41,672 nt of DNA from assembly GCF_026586665.1 (NCBI RefSeq), contig NZ_JAODIY010000006.1, forward strand, positions 60,148-101,819. Reading direction: 5' to 3'. The stretch is from Halovenus rubra (GTDB taxonomy: Archaea; Halobacteriota; Halobacteria; Halobacteriales; Haloarculaceae). The notes beneath the pieces are model-generated. The model had not been told where the DNA came from, did not search any database, and worked only from the letters and a program-made list of their open reading frames with translations. Made by a program: the position numbers and the translations under genes. Each line of letters starts with the position of its first letter. The first letter of the stretch is position 1. This document shows, piece after piece, positions 26,975-35,491 of this stretch.

Positions 26975-26994
26975 CACCAGATTCCAGTGGGACC

Positions 26995-27009
26995 GATAAT
27001 AAATAACCT
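26995..27009 (-). promoter_or_regulatory. TATA box of the pst operon
   Basis: On the minus strand AGGTTATTTATTATC is 21-35 bases upstream of ATG 26974. The following 100 bases (27010-27110) are AT-rich, with repeated CAGCA/TGCTG motifs (27029, 27073 and 27087) that could be sites for a phosphate-responsive regulator. Confidence 0.45.
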
Positions 27010-27128
27010 TATAACAAACCTATATTTTCTGCTGTATTACTATATAGATAGAGTGTGGTAAACTCCCACAATCAGCAATTATATATCAGCAGTATTGTCT
27101 GCTTTAGGCCCTCGAAATTCCGGATACG

Positions 27129-27350
27129 CTAGACATATCCAATTTTGATGCCACACGCCCGACGGTTGAGTCGTTTCTTGTGGCGGTTCGCCCGTTTTGT
27201 ATGCCCACACAGCGGGCATTGCTGGCTGGTGTATTTTAACTCAACATCGTCTGATGGGATGCCGTACCACGAGGTTGTGTGAAGTCCGTGGGCATTGAGA
27301 CGCTCAGTCTCAACGACTGAGTTGTGAGTACGATTATAGTGAACCGCAAT
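27129..27350 (-). pseudogene. TnpB-like transposase C-terminal remnant
   Basis: The minus frame, open from TAA 27351-27353 to TAG 27129, ends with VELKYTSQQCPLCGHTKRAN and then RHKKRLNRRACGIKIGY. The Y-T-S-Q-x-C-P-x-C-G start of the zinc ribbon is typical of IS200/IS605/IS1341-type TnpB, just after its last RuvC-like region. The second CxxC pair is degraded and most of the protein is missing, so it is not active. It sits between the pst promoter and the ABC exporter genes. Confidence 0.5.
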
Positions 27351-27425
27351 TTACGACCGCTGATTGCTGAGGTTGGAACAAGAACGGTAGCGGGCGACTT
27401 TCACGAGCGTCGAAGAAATCGCTCG

Positions 27426-28340
27426 CTACTGGACCTCTGCTCGCGAACGACGCTTGAGAGACCGTGCTGCGATACCCCCTAAAACCACGTTGAACCCCAC
27501 GAGAATCAGGACGGCGGGGACGACGACAGCCCAGGGCGCCGGTAGCGAGGAGACGGTAACTACGGCGGCGACGTCTTCTCCGAGGAGGAGCGCTCTGATG
27601 GCGTCGACACCATACGTAATCGGGTTCACGATGGCGATTGTCTGAATCCATCCGGGGAGTGCCGGGAGTGGGAGGAACGCACTCGAGACAAACAGCAGCG
27701 GGAAAGTCAGCAGGTTCGCGATCATAATCGTCGCTTCCCGGTCACCAGTCACCAGTGCCACGATGTTCGAGAAAGACATAAACACGCCACCAAAGATCAC
27801 AGCGACGACAACCACACCGAGGAGACCAAAGATTCCGGTCCGTGCGAAGGTACCGAACGACGCGCCCGTCTTGAGCGTCAACAGCGCGAATCCCAGGCCA
27901 AGGATTATGAGCGTCTGGACCGCGATTCTGATTACCTCCGACAGAATCTTGCCGAGGAAAATAGCACTCCGATTCATCGGAGAGACGAGAATTGTTTCGA
28001 ACATTCCTGTCTCCATGTCATCGACCAGTCCAATCCCAGACACGGCCGCGGCGGCCAGCGCTGATTGTACGATGATCGCTGGCGTGAGATACGTCACGTA
28101 GTGAACGTCGGCCACAGTCTCTGCAAGAGCGGTACCAGCGATTGCGCCGAACACTTCAGCCACCAACACAAAGAAGATGACCGGCTGGATCAATGACGAA
28201 AACGTCACAAACGGATTGCGAGATGTCTTCAGGAGCCACCGCTCGAGGCTGAACCGAACGTCAGTGAGGGTATTGGTCCCGTCGGCCTTTCGAGCGGTGG
28301 TGGCACCCACGATGGGTCCATCATCTGAACTTGAACTCAT
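27426..28340 (-). CDS. ABC-2 type exporter permease
   Basis: 304 residues with six predicted membrane helices. It follows the ABC-2/DrrB pattern: an N-terminal amphipathic segment before RNPFVTFSSLIQPVIFFVLV, the GIGLVDDMETGMFETILVSPM loop with the conserved E-x-G-(T/M)-x-x-x-(I/L)-L-x-(S/T)-P motif, and the late LPLPALPGWIQTIAIVNPITYG segment. It pairs with the ATPase whose stop overlaps its start by 4 bases (ATGA), giving a two-gene exporter for a lipophilic or drug-like substrate. The substrate cannot be read from sequence. Confidence 0.9.
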   Translation of the reverse strand: MSSSSDDGPIVGATTARKADGTNTLTDVRFSLERWLLKTSRNPFVTFSSLIQPVIFFVLVAEVFGAIAGTALAETVADVHYVTYLTPAIIVQSALAAAAVSGIGLVDDMETGMFETILVSPMNRSAIFLGKILSEVIRIAVQTLIILGLGFALLTLKTGASFGTFARTGIFGLLGVVVVAVIFGGVFMSFSNIVALVTGDREATIMIANLLTFPLLFVSSAFLPLPALPGWIQTIAIVNPITYGVDAIRALLLGEDVAAVVTVSSLPAPWAVVVPAVLILVGFNVVLGGIAARSLKRRSRAEVQ

Positions 28341-29407
28341 TTCATGACCCTCTGTTTGGCCTCGGCCTCAGCCTCGGTTTTGGACGGTTCCTTGCCGTCG
28401 CTGTTGGACTGCTCACCGGTGAGTTGAACGAAGACATCATCTAGCGTAGGCGACCGGATATCGAACCCGGTGACGGTGATGTCGGCCTCGTGAAGAGAAA
28501 CGAACAGTTCACTCGTCCGCTCCCGTGCGTTCCTGTCTCTGATACGTAATCCAGACTCAGTGGTCTTGACGCTCGGGTCGTCGAAGACGTCCGACTGACG
28601 GACAACGCGCTCCGCGCTGTCGATACTCTGTGAGGACGTATCTGTCACTTCCAGTTTGAGGATGTCACCGCCAACGTCCGACTTCAGGGAGTCCGGCGTA
28701 TCCGTTGTGAGTAGCTGTCCGTCTTGGATGATCGACAGACGATCACAGAGTCGGTCGACCTCTTCGAGGTACTGCGTCGTCAGGAACACGGTTGTTCCGT
28801 GGTCGTTGATCGACTGGAGGTACTCCCAGAATGTAAGCCTCGCTTCGGGGTCCAAACCGGTTGTCGGCTCGTCGAGAAAAACCACGGGCGGCTGATGAAC
28901 AAGTGCGGTTGCGGCGTCCAGCCGCTTTTTCATCCCGCCCGAAAAGGTCTCGGCACGCTTATCGGCCACGTCGAGAAGGTTGACCAACTCAAGCAGTTCG
29001 TCAACACGCTGTGCCCGCTCGCCCTCCGGTACTCCGTAAATTTTGCAGGCGAAACGGACGTTCTCACGAGCAGTAAATTCTTTGTCCACGCTGGTTTCCT
29101 GAGACATATAGCCTATCGATTCACAGACAGCTGTCGGGTTTTCGGAAACGTCGTATCCGTTGATCTGCACAGTCCCTTGTGTGGGATGTAACAGCGTGAC
29201 GAGCGTTTTGATAGTCGTCGTTTTCCCCGCGCCGTTCGGTCCCAGAAATCCGAAAAACTCTCCCGAACGCACCGAGATATCTACGCCCTGAACGGCTTCT
29301 GTCCCATCTTCGTATGTGACATGGATGTCACGAGCGGTGATTGCGAGATTCTTCTCTCCAGGTCCATTCTCGTCGTCTCTGCTCGGGTTCGTATCTGTGG
29401 GTTGCAT
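28337..29407 (-). CDS. ABC exporter ATP-binding protein (DrrA/CcmA-like)
   Basis: 356 residues. Walker A GPNGAGKTT at 56-64, Q-loop near GYMSQETSVDKEFTARENV, signature FSGGMKKRLDAATALVHQP around 163-181, Walker B VVFLDEPTTGLDP, H-loop LTTQYLEEVDRLCDRL. The C-terminal 100 residues form the DrrA-type extension (FVQLTGEQ) found in drug- and daunorubicin-resistance ATPases. It starts the minus-strand exporter operon and probably uses the promoter region at 29408-29470, where TTTAAATAC occurs at 29465-29473. Confidence 0.92.
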   Translation of the reverse strand: MQPTDTNPSRDDENGPGEKNLAITARDIHVTYEDGTEAVQGVDISVRSGEFFGFLGPNGAGKTTTIKTLVTLLHPTQGTVQINGYDVSENPTAVCESIGYMSQETSVDKEFTARENVRFACKIYGVPEGERAQRVDELLELVNLLDVADKRAETFSGGMKKRLDAATALVHQPPVVFLDEPTTGLDPEARLTFWEYLQSINDHGTTVFLTTQYLEEVDRLCDRLSIIQDGQLLTTDTPDSLKSDVGGDILKLEVTDTSSQSIDSAERVVRQSDVFDDPSVKTTESGLRIRDRNARERTSELFVSLHEADITVTGFDIRSPTLDDVFVQLTGEQSNSDGKEPSKTEAEAEAKQRVMK

Positions 29408-29888
29408 GGCTAGATGGATTGTTCAGCATCTTTTCGTGCTAAGTCTGTCTCTCAGTGATATGGCAGTTTAAATACGAAGGCGCAGTGAGCGGATAATTTC
29501 ACGTAAGCAACGGTGGCTGAGTTAACGCCATCGTGATTTCAGGATTCAGCCCCACAAGGGTTCGTCTAAAACAATCATCGGCTAGGTCATCGCCAGAAAC
29601 CGTCCGATCCAGAAGTGTACCTGTTGATGAGTGACAGCCGACACATCAGCGACGAGCTTCAGAGCAATTGCTGTTCGTCTCGTCCAAGACCCTGTTCGTG
29701 AAGTCTGTGAAGCTTCCATTTTCTCGCTTCCGATATTTTAGATATTTCTATACTTCCTCTCTTACACCGACCTTTTCAGCAGGTGATCTGAAGAAGTCCT
29801 GTACTCAACTAGCCACTAACATATCTTCCGGACAACACAGGGATGGGACCTCGATACACGGCGACGCTACGGCAGTCCCTCAAAGAAA
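29408..29888. other. Intergenic region, no supportable gene
   Basis: About 480 bases between divergent operons. The half near the exporter holds its promoter. A short minus-strand frame (KLVADVSAVTHQQVHFWIG, around 29590-29670) reads like part of a protein and could be a transposase scrap, but nothing firm can be said. The 29720-29880 part is AT-rich and featureless. Confidence 0.35.
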
Positions 29889-29923
29889 GTTTTTATTCTC
29901 TGGCCGGTCGAAATCAAGACGTT

Positions 29924-29995
29924 ATGGTAACCCCAGACACCAGCCCGCGTCGCACCGAGCCGATGGCTGACGCCGCGCCCTGGAGGCTTCGATGA
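29924..29995 (+). CDS. Short upstream ORF coupled to the DUF4166 gene
   Basis: A 23-codon frame MVTPDTSPRRTEPMADAAPW then RLR and TGA. Its TGA overlaps the ATG of the next gene (ATGA at 29992-29995). A TATA-like TTTTTATTC at 29890-29898 lies about 26-34 bases upstream of ATG 29924, so a leaderless transcript would begin at this ORF rather than at the DUF4166 start. It may serve to deliver ribosomes to the downstream start. Whether the peptide itself matters is unknown. Confidence 0.35.
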   Translation: MVTPDTSPRRTEPMADAAPWRLR

Positions 29996-30663
29996 CCGGC
30001 GTTTACGAGCGGGCACTCGGCGACGATGTCGACGACCTCCATCTCAACGTCCGGGACCGCTACAGTCTCGGCCCCGAGGATGGCGTCACCGTCGGCCGCG
30101 GACGGATGGACATCTCTCGTGGAGTCCACACGCTGCCGGCACTGTACGCGATGACGGCCCGAGACATGCTCTTTCCCGAAGCTGGTGAGGACGTTCGCTT
30201 TGCTGTGACCACCGTTGGCTACGAACTCAACGGCCACGAGGCGATGACCACACGCCGAGTCTTCAACTTTGAGGACACCCGCCGGCGCTTCGATAGCGTG
30301 ACCGTGTGGGACGCCGAGAACGAACGGTTGCTGGATTACCTGGGGCGAGGAGGACCTATTGTGACGGAACTGCACCCCCGCGTTGAGAACGAAGCGCTGG
30401 TCGTTGAAGCGGGCCGCCAGTGGCTCCACCGCAAGGGCCAGTACCTCTCTTTGCCCGACGTGATGGCTGCCGGCGTCGAGGTCCGTGACCGCTATGACGA
30501 GGCCGGCGAACAATACCACGTCTTGGCGACCGTCAAGAACCCGCTGGCGGGTCACATACTTAGCTACCGGGGGAGCTTCACTCAGGCCGACGAAGACCGC
30601 AAGGACCACGAGCTCGAACAGCTCAAGCCGATTGCCCGGCTCCCAAAACTCCCGCCCGCATGA
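29992..30663 (+). CDS. DUF4166 domain protein
   Basis: 223 residues, soluble. The layout follows DUF4166: an N-terminal LHLNVRDRYSLGPEDGVTVG region, a GRGRMDISRGVHTLPALYAM strand-helix, then FNFEDTRRRFDSVTVWDAEN and TELHPRVENEALVVEAGRQW, ending in strands that form a lipocalin-like barrel in related proteins. DUF4166 genes are often next to YndJ-type membrane genes in bacteria such as Bacillus and in haloarchaea, as here. The two genes overlap by 4 bases (ATGA at 30660). The function is not established; a role at the membrane together with YndJ is inferred from this pairing. Confidence 0.7.
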   Translation: MTGVYERALGDDVDDLHLNVRDRYSLGPEDGVTVGRGRMDISRGVHTLPALYAMTARDMLFPEAGEDVRFAVTTVGYELNGHEAMTTRRVFNFEDTRRRFDSVTVWDAENERLLDYLGRGGPIVTELHPRVENEALVVEAGRQWLHRKGQYLSLPDVMAAGVEVRDRYDEAGEQYHVLATVKNPLAGHILSYRGSFTQADEDRKDHELEQLKPIARLPKLPPA

Positions 30664-31625
30664 GTACACCCACGCGCGATGGTACCGCTGCAACCGACTC
30701 GGTCCCCGCTGTCAGCGGCGTTGCCGGCCCCGACGCGAGCGCCGCGTTCGGTGCCACAATCTGGGCGGTCGCGGTGTTTGTCGGGGCGCTCGGAAGGGTC
30801 CCGAGAGCGCTCGCACTGGCACCCCTCGTGCTCGTCCCGCTTGGCGTGGGGATGGCTGCCCGTCGTCCGTTTCCCGGAGTCGCCGGCCAGTGTCTGCGTG
30901 TGGCGGTGTGGTGCCAACCTGTCGGCGCACTGGGATTTACCGCCTCACTCGCGCTTGACGTCACGGGCGTGACCGCCGCCGCGCTGGCTGCCCCGTGGCT
31001 GCTCGTTACCGGTCTGCTCGGACTGGCCGCGCTCTTTCGGACCACGGAGCGGGGCGGCTTCGCCCTGCCTGAGACAGCCATCGACGCCGGGCTGGCGTAC
31101 GTTTCCGTCGGCGCGGTCGCCCTATTGCTCTACCACCTCGATATTACCTTCTGGTTTAGCTCGACGATCATCCGCCTGACCGCCGTCCACTTCCATTACG
31201 CCGGATTCGTATTACCCGTTGTCACGGGGCTGACCGGCCGCAGCGGTCACCTAGACACCCGTTTGTGGAACACCCTTGTCAGCGTCATCCTGGCCGGGCC
31301 AGCCATCATCGCCGTCGGCATCTCTTTCTCGCCGCTCGTTGAGGTGGTTGCGGTGGGCGGGTTCACGGTCGCTGTGGCGCTGTTTGGCTGGTATGTCCTC
31401 TTTCATATCGTACCGACCCGGCCCCGCCGGCAGGCCGTCCTGCTCGGCGCGTCGGCGGTCGCGCTCCCAGTGTCAATGGCGCTGGCGCTTGGCTACGGTG
31501 TCGCAATCTTCTATGGGATGTCTCTGGGGCTCGACATCGCTACGATGGTCGCTCTACACGGTTCGCTCAACGCCTTTGGCTTCGCGCTGTGTGGGCTGGT
31601 CGGGTGGCGTCTCGACGGGACGTAG
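30660..31625 (+). CDS. YndJ-like membrane protein
   Basis: 321 residues with about nine to ten transmembrane helices. Two signatures recall YndJ: TAVHFHYAGFVLPVVTGL (about residues 177-194), with the conserved H-F-H-Y-A-G, and ATMVALHGSLNAFGFALCGL (about 296-315), with the conserved H-G-x-x-N-A-x-G-F. The intramembrane histidines could bind a metal or haem, but this is only inferred. It is translationally coupled to the DUF4166 gene. YndJ proteins have no known biochemical role. Confidence 0.7.
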   Translation: MSTPTRDGTAATDSVPAVSGVAGPDASAAFGATIWAVAVFVGALGRVPRALALAPLVLVPLGVGMAARRPFPGVAGQCLRVAVWCQPVGALGFTASLALDVTGVTAAALAAPWLLVTGLLGLAALFRTTERGGFALPETAIDAGLAYVSVGAVALLLYHLDITFWFSSTIIRLTAVHFHYAGFVLPVVTGLTGRSGHLDTRLWNTLVSVILAGPAIIAVGISFSPLVEVVAVGGFTVAVALFGWYVLFHIVPTRPRRQAVLLGASAVALPVSMALALGYGVAIFYGMSLGLDIATMVALHGSLNAFGFALCGLVGWRLDGT

Positions 31626-31727
31626 CGCGGCTATGACGAGAAAGTTTGGGGTAGGCTGTGCTCTGACTCTTTTCGTCGACGAGGATAGACGTCGGTGCGC
31701 TTGTCTTCTTCGACGTTACACGGCCGC

Positions 31728-31840
31728 TCATACTGGTGGCTGTAATTCTTTGAATCGCTGATTCCTGATTCGCCAGACGAGAGCACCTCTTTTAGAAAAT
31801 ACCAGGTTCGAATCTTCACATACTTACAGCCATCAGTATC
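31728..31840. repeat. 113-bp unit with inverted ends, copy 1
   Basis: Begins TCATACTGGTGGCTGTAA and ends TTACAGCCATCAGTATC. The two 17-bp ends are inverted repeats matching at 15 positions. A nearly identical unit follows at 31869 in the same orientation. It is a probable miniature mobile element or structured repeat. Confidence 0.7.
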
Positions 31841-31868
31841 AGCAGAGGTAACAATTTCCACGGATGAA

Positions 31869-31981
31869 TCATACTGGTGGCTGTAATTCTTTGAATCGCT
31901 AGTTCCTGATTCGCCAGGCAAGAGCCTCGCTGTTAGAAAATACCAAGTTCGAATCTTCACGTACTTACAGCCATCAGTATC
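31869..31981. repeat. 113-bp unit with inverted ends, copy 2
   Basis: Direct copy of 31728-31840, offset 141 bp, with roughly 90 % identity and a 28-bp spacer between copies. It has the same inverted ends (CATACTGGTGGCTGTAA / TTACAGCCATCAGTATC). Confidence 0.7.
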
Positions 31982-32118
31982 ATGAAGATATACTCCGGAC
32001 AGTTTCCTGTTTTGCCTGTAGGGTGCCCCCAACTTGGAACCCTGAGAGGGCGTCAGTCGGCGGCTTTAGCGCTTGTTCCGTACGAGAGTAAACTGTTTCA
32101 GAATCAGAAAAATTGCAC

Positions 32119-32129
32119 ACTTATATAAT
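32119..32129 (+). promoter_or_regulatory. TATA box upstream of the lipoprotein/channel operon
   Basis: ACTTATATAAT in an AT-rich stretch (32100-32150). It is about 30 bases upstream of a short ORF (ATG 32157, 17 codons, ending TGA 32208-32210) and 200 bases before the lipoprotein start. A second weaker box (GGATTTTAA at 32252-32260) is nearer. Which is used is not clear from sequence. Confidence 0.3.
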
Positions 32130-32334
32130 ACCTTCAGTGAAATAGACATAAATACATGAGTTCGCAGTTCGCCCTCGCCGGTAAACTCGGCTGTCCCAAA
32201 AGCGCATGAAAACTACTGGTTGCGCGCTCATCGACCGAATCGTGGTAAGTATGGGATTTTAACTCGGGTTCACCAGTACAGCGAGGATGGACACCACACT
32301 AACGCCGTTCGAACACGGGAAGACCTCTCAACAT

Positions 32335-33057
32335 ATGAACCGACGTACCTTCATTCGCACAAGCAGTATTGCACTCACAGGACTCGTCGCCGGGGCTGCC
32401 GGCTGTACGGACAGCTCGGACACTCCACCACCGCGCCGATCCAGCGTCATTGAAACAGTCGCTGTGGATACAGAAGCAGACCAACTCATGGTGGAACTTG
32501 AGCCAGCCGGGGATCGCTGGGTCCAAACCCGCCGTGATGTCGATGACAGTGACGTAACCCAACCACAGAGTGATACTGGCTCTCAGTCGTCAGTGTCTTT
32601 CTCGCTGATTGGCTCGGCCCGTGCCGCTAAAGGGCGGGGTACCACGAGTCGCGCCAGCACCAGCTACAGTTCAGCCCCCACAACGCATAAAGGCCGAGCA
32701 CATTACGGTGGTGGCGCATACGTTGGAACGTGGTATAACGACCATGACGACGAAGTTGAACAGTATCCAGTTACCGTCGATACTGTCGGTATGGCGTATA
32801 TCGGCGATGAAGAAACGTTTGAGGAACAAGACCCTGGGCCCGGCCCGCTCAACTGGGATGAAACTACTGATGACCCTAACGGTGAGGTCCGATTTAGCGC
32901 CAATCGGTCTCCGGGTTGGTATCGTATCGGGACTGAAGTCGTCATTCCTGGCGAGGAAAGCGTCGATCTTGGCTGGGAATCCATCGATGCGCGAATTGAA
33001 CCGGATGGCAGTGAACCAGCAGTCACAAAAGAGTGGAAACTGTCACCACGAATCTAA
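32335..33057 (+). CDS. Tat-exported lipoprotein, first gene of the channel/aminopropyltransferase cluster
   Basis: 240 residues from ATG 32335; an earlier in-frame start would place the signal peptide internally. Twin-arginine NRRTFIR (residues 2-8), hydrophobic core, lipobox AAGC with Cys 24. The mature part has a Ser/Thr/Ala-rich stretch with a GRAHYGGGAYVGTWYNDHDD segment and ends in beta strands. A Gly/Ser-rich middle followed by a W-Y-N-D-H-D-D acidic patch recalls DUF4247-like lipoproteins seen in bacterial clusters with DUF2617 and spermidine synthase, but this is a weak resemblance. It lies upstream of the membrane spermidine-synthase-like gene. Confidence 0.6.
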   Translation: MNRRTFIRTSSIALTGLVAGAAGCTDSSDTPPPRRSSVIETVAVDTEADQLMVELEPAGDRWVQTRRDVDDSDVTQPQSDTGSQSSVSFSLIGSARAAKGRGTTSRASTSYSSAPTTHKGRAHYGGGAYVGTWYNDHDDEVEQYPVTVDTVGMAYIGDEETFEEQDPGPGPLNWDETTDDPNGEVRFSANRSPGWYRIGTEVVIPGEESVDLGWESIDARIEPDGSEPAVTKEWKLSPRI

Positions 33058-33159
33058 CACCTGGATTTACCGTAACGTATCGCATTGGGTGAGTTTGACG
33101 CCGCTGTGTGTTGTCAGCCGTCATGCACGGGGCGAACTTGATATCTCCAATCATAACGT

Positions 33160-34956
33160 ATGCAAATAAAACCACTCATAACACCGTCGAAACAAAGCGT
33201 GTTACACGTCACAGCGCTCGTTGTTGCGCTGTGTAGCTTCGCGTACGAACTCGTTTATTCTGAACTGTTAACCATCATCTACGGCGGGACCGTGACCCAA
33301 TACGGTTTAACTATTGGGTTATTCTTCAGTTCACTCGGAATCGGATCGTACCTCTGCCAACACCTCGATGATAATCGTCCTTCGAATTTCTTCCGTGTTC
33401 AACTCTACCTTGCGTTCATCGCTCCGGCCGGGTTTCTGTTCATCTTGTGGCTGAACACTGCGAGCCCACTCGCTAACGTTCCATCAGTCATCCCGCAAGC
33501 TATCGCTCGAACACCAGTCATTGCTGTCGGCGTCTTGTCCGGCTTCGAACTCCCATTGCTGTTGTCGATGGTGAACAACACAGAGCAAGACACGATTGCC
33601 CACAGCGGTGTTGAACGCGCTCACAACGCGGTGAGTTCTGGCTGTCGCCGCGTCACCAGCGTATTATTTCACACTGCAAGTGGAGACAGTGACTACACAC
33701 AGTATTCGACGGTACTAGCAATGGATTATCTCGGCGGGCTTGCAGGTGCACTCATCTATGTCTTCTATTTGTACCCTGAACTCGGCCTAATCCCCTCCGT
33801 GTTCGTGCTGGCACTGCTGAATTGTGTTGCCGCTCTCATGTTCACACTGCGATTCAGCGCGCGTCCATGGGGAATCTTCAACAGTCAAGAATCTCCTGGT
33901 GTTGAATCTGCTGTTGGGACTCGTGAACACGCCGCAGTCTTTATTTCGTTATTGTTGCTGACGAGCGTTCTCGGCGGTGCTGTCGTCAGTCATGACACCG
34001 TTGACCAAGAACTCAGTGAATATTACATCGAAGACATCATCGAAGATGAATACCCATCTGACACCGTTGAAGCGTCCGTGTCCACCCTCTCTACAACCCA
34101 ACACCAGCAAATCGTTCAATACGAACGACGTTGGGTTGGTGACTCTGACAACAAATTATTCCCCGGGAGTTCTGAAGAGTGCCTCCGGTTAGACACCGCG
34201 ATTCAACTCTGTGACAGCTGGGCAAACTCCTATCATAATGGCCTCGTCGATGTTCCGATGACGATGTTTGAGAACTCAACCGCCACTGACGTGTTACTTC
34301 TTGGTGGCGGTGACTGGATTGCTGCTGACCATCTCCGTGAACACGGTGTTTCCGTTGATCAAGTTGATCTTGATGGTGAATTCATGGAGCAATCGAAAAC
34401 CAACGAGTACCTTTCCCAGTACCACAACGACGCCTACCAGTACGAGCACTTGGACTCACATCAACAAGATGCGTACACGTACCTTGCGAACACCGACGAA
34501 ACGTACGATCTTATTTTGCTTGATCTCCCCGGTGCAACATCGGATGATACGCTGCGGTTGTACACAACTGAGTTTTACGCGTTACTGAACGAACACCTCT
34601 CAACTGATGGTGTCCTCGGGACATGGACGTACTCACAGTACTCCTACGGTGACCATCACAAAGCGTACCTGAACACCGTCTCAGATGCCGGGTTCACGTC
34701 CCAACTCCCGTACTGGGCGTACGACGACCTCAACAACAACGGTGAGACGCAACTCGGTGAACGGTTCTACCTGTTCAGCACCGAAAAGCGCGCCAAATCA
34801 CTCACACCACACACTGGAAGTAACTATGTCCAACGGTACAGTGAGAGGTACAGCGAGGCATCGTGGCAGGATATCCCGACATACGACGGAGTTGAAGTGA
34901 ACAGCATCTTTGACCCGAATTACGACGTAATCATCGACTCATATCCAGACCCATGA
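33160..34956 (+). CDS. Membrane-anchored spermidine/spermine synthase-like protein
   Basis: 598 residues. The N-terminal half has seven or so transmembrane helices (for example SVLHVTALVVALCSFAYELV and GLFFSSLGIGSYLC, then segments at about residues 80-100, 112-135, 190-225 and 250-270), as in the multi-pass aminopropyltransferase family. The C-terminal part is a Rossmann methyltransferase-like fold: ATDVLLLGGGDWIAADHLRE, the VDQVDLDGEF acidic loop that binds the nucleoside, and YDLILLDLPGATSDDTLRLY with the spermidine-synthase D-L-P-D/G motif. Family members transfer an aminopropyl group from decarboxylated SAM. Substrate and activity here are unproven. It overlaps the next gene by 4 bases (ATGA at 34953). 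Confidence 0.82.
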   Translation: MQIKPLITPSKQSVLHVTALVVALCSFAYELVYSELLTIIYGGTVTQYGLTIGLFFSSLGIGSYLCQHLDDNRPSNFFRVQLYLAFIAPAGFLFILWLNTASPLANVPSVIPQAIARTPVIAVGVLSGFELPLLLSMVNNTEQDTIAHSGVERAHNAVSSGCRRVTSVLFHTASGDSDYTQYSTVLAMDYLGGLAGALIYVFYLYPELGLIPSVFVLALLNCVAALMFTLRFSARPWGIFNSQESPGVESAVGTREHAAVFISLLLLTSVLGGAVVSHDTVDQELSEYYIEDIIEDEYPSDTVEASVSTLSTTQHQQIVQYERRWVGDSDNKLFPGSSEECLRLDTAIQLCDSWANSYHNGLVDVPMTMFENSTATDVLLLGGGDWIAADHLREHGVSVDQVDLDGEFMEQSKTNEYLSQYHNDAYQYEHLDSHQQDAYTYLANTDETYDLILLDLPGATSDDTLRLYTTEFYALLNEHLSTDGVLGTWTYSQYSYGDHHKAYLNTVSDAGFTSQLPYWAYDDLNNNGETQLGERFYLFSTEKRAKSLTPHTGSNYVQRYSERYSEASWQDIPTYDGVEVNSIFDPNYDVIIDSYPDP

Positions 34957-35474
34957 CTGCAACACAGTTACACCTCGTCCAGACCAGTGATGAACAGTCA
35001 CTGGGTGACTACGACGTGAAAACCACCATGACTAAGACGTTACTCGGTGAAACAGCTACATTCGCCGTTATTGGGAGTTCACACTACATTGCCTGCCCGA
35101 CTCTCGGGTTCTATGAACTTCTGTCCTGTCGTGACCTTACCAGCGTTGACACGTTAACGATTCCACTGACCGTCGGTGAAACAGCCCAAATCACAGCTAC
35201 TCACGACACTATCACGACAGAAACGGTGATCAATGCGCAACCGCTGCGAGAGTTTCCCGGGCTAGAAGCTGCTGACATCGCCTACCAATTCAGTGAGCAG
35301 GCGTATACAACAATCACCGTGCGTGGGCAAACCGAATACGAAACCTATCATACGTACCCGGAGTACGACCTCGCGTTGTACAGTCGAACTATCGCACAGC
35401 ACCGGTCTCACGCCAACCGCAGCCAGCGGACTGAAGTACAGTCTCTCGGCGCTGATGCTAATCAAACACGCTAA
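34953..35474 (+). CDS. DUF2617-like protein
   Basis: 173 residues, mainly beta strands, soluble. The HYIACPTLGFYELLSC and late YETYHTYPEYDLALYSRTI (conserved (W/Y)-H-T-Y-P) elements match the pattern of DUF2617, a small family found in actinobacterial clusters with spermidine synthase, DUF350, DUF4178 and DUF4247. The match is by eye and moderate. Its position between the spermidine-synthase-like gene (4-base overlap) and the channel gene (17-base gap) supports it. Confidence 0.55.
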   Translation: MTATQLHLVQTSDEQSLGDYDVKTTMTKTLLGETATFAVIGSSHYIACPTLGFYELLSCRDLTSVDTLTIPLTVGETAQITATHDTITTETVINAQPLREFPGLEAADIAYQFSEQAYTTITVRGQTEYETYHTYPEYDLALYSRTIAQHRSHANRSQRTEVQSLGADANQTR

Positions 35475-35491
35475 TCCGTCAAACGATATCT

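Noticed and set aside
31803-31816. tRNA-like T-loop sequence GGTTCGAATC
   Set aside because: No acceptor, anticodon or D stems can be formed around it; chance or part of the repeat unit.
31728-31981. CRISPR-like array
   Set aside because: Only two units, each 113 bp with one 28-bp spacer; unit length and inverted ends do not fit CRISPR repeats.
31631-32032. 133-residue minus-strand ORF with a repeated DTDGCKYVKIRTWYFL stretch
   Set aside because: The protein repeat simply reflects the two 113-bp DNA units; the frame has no start signal or family resemblance. A coding role cannot be fully excluded.
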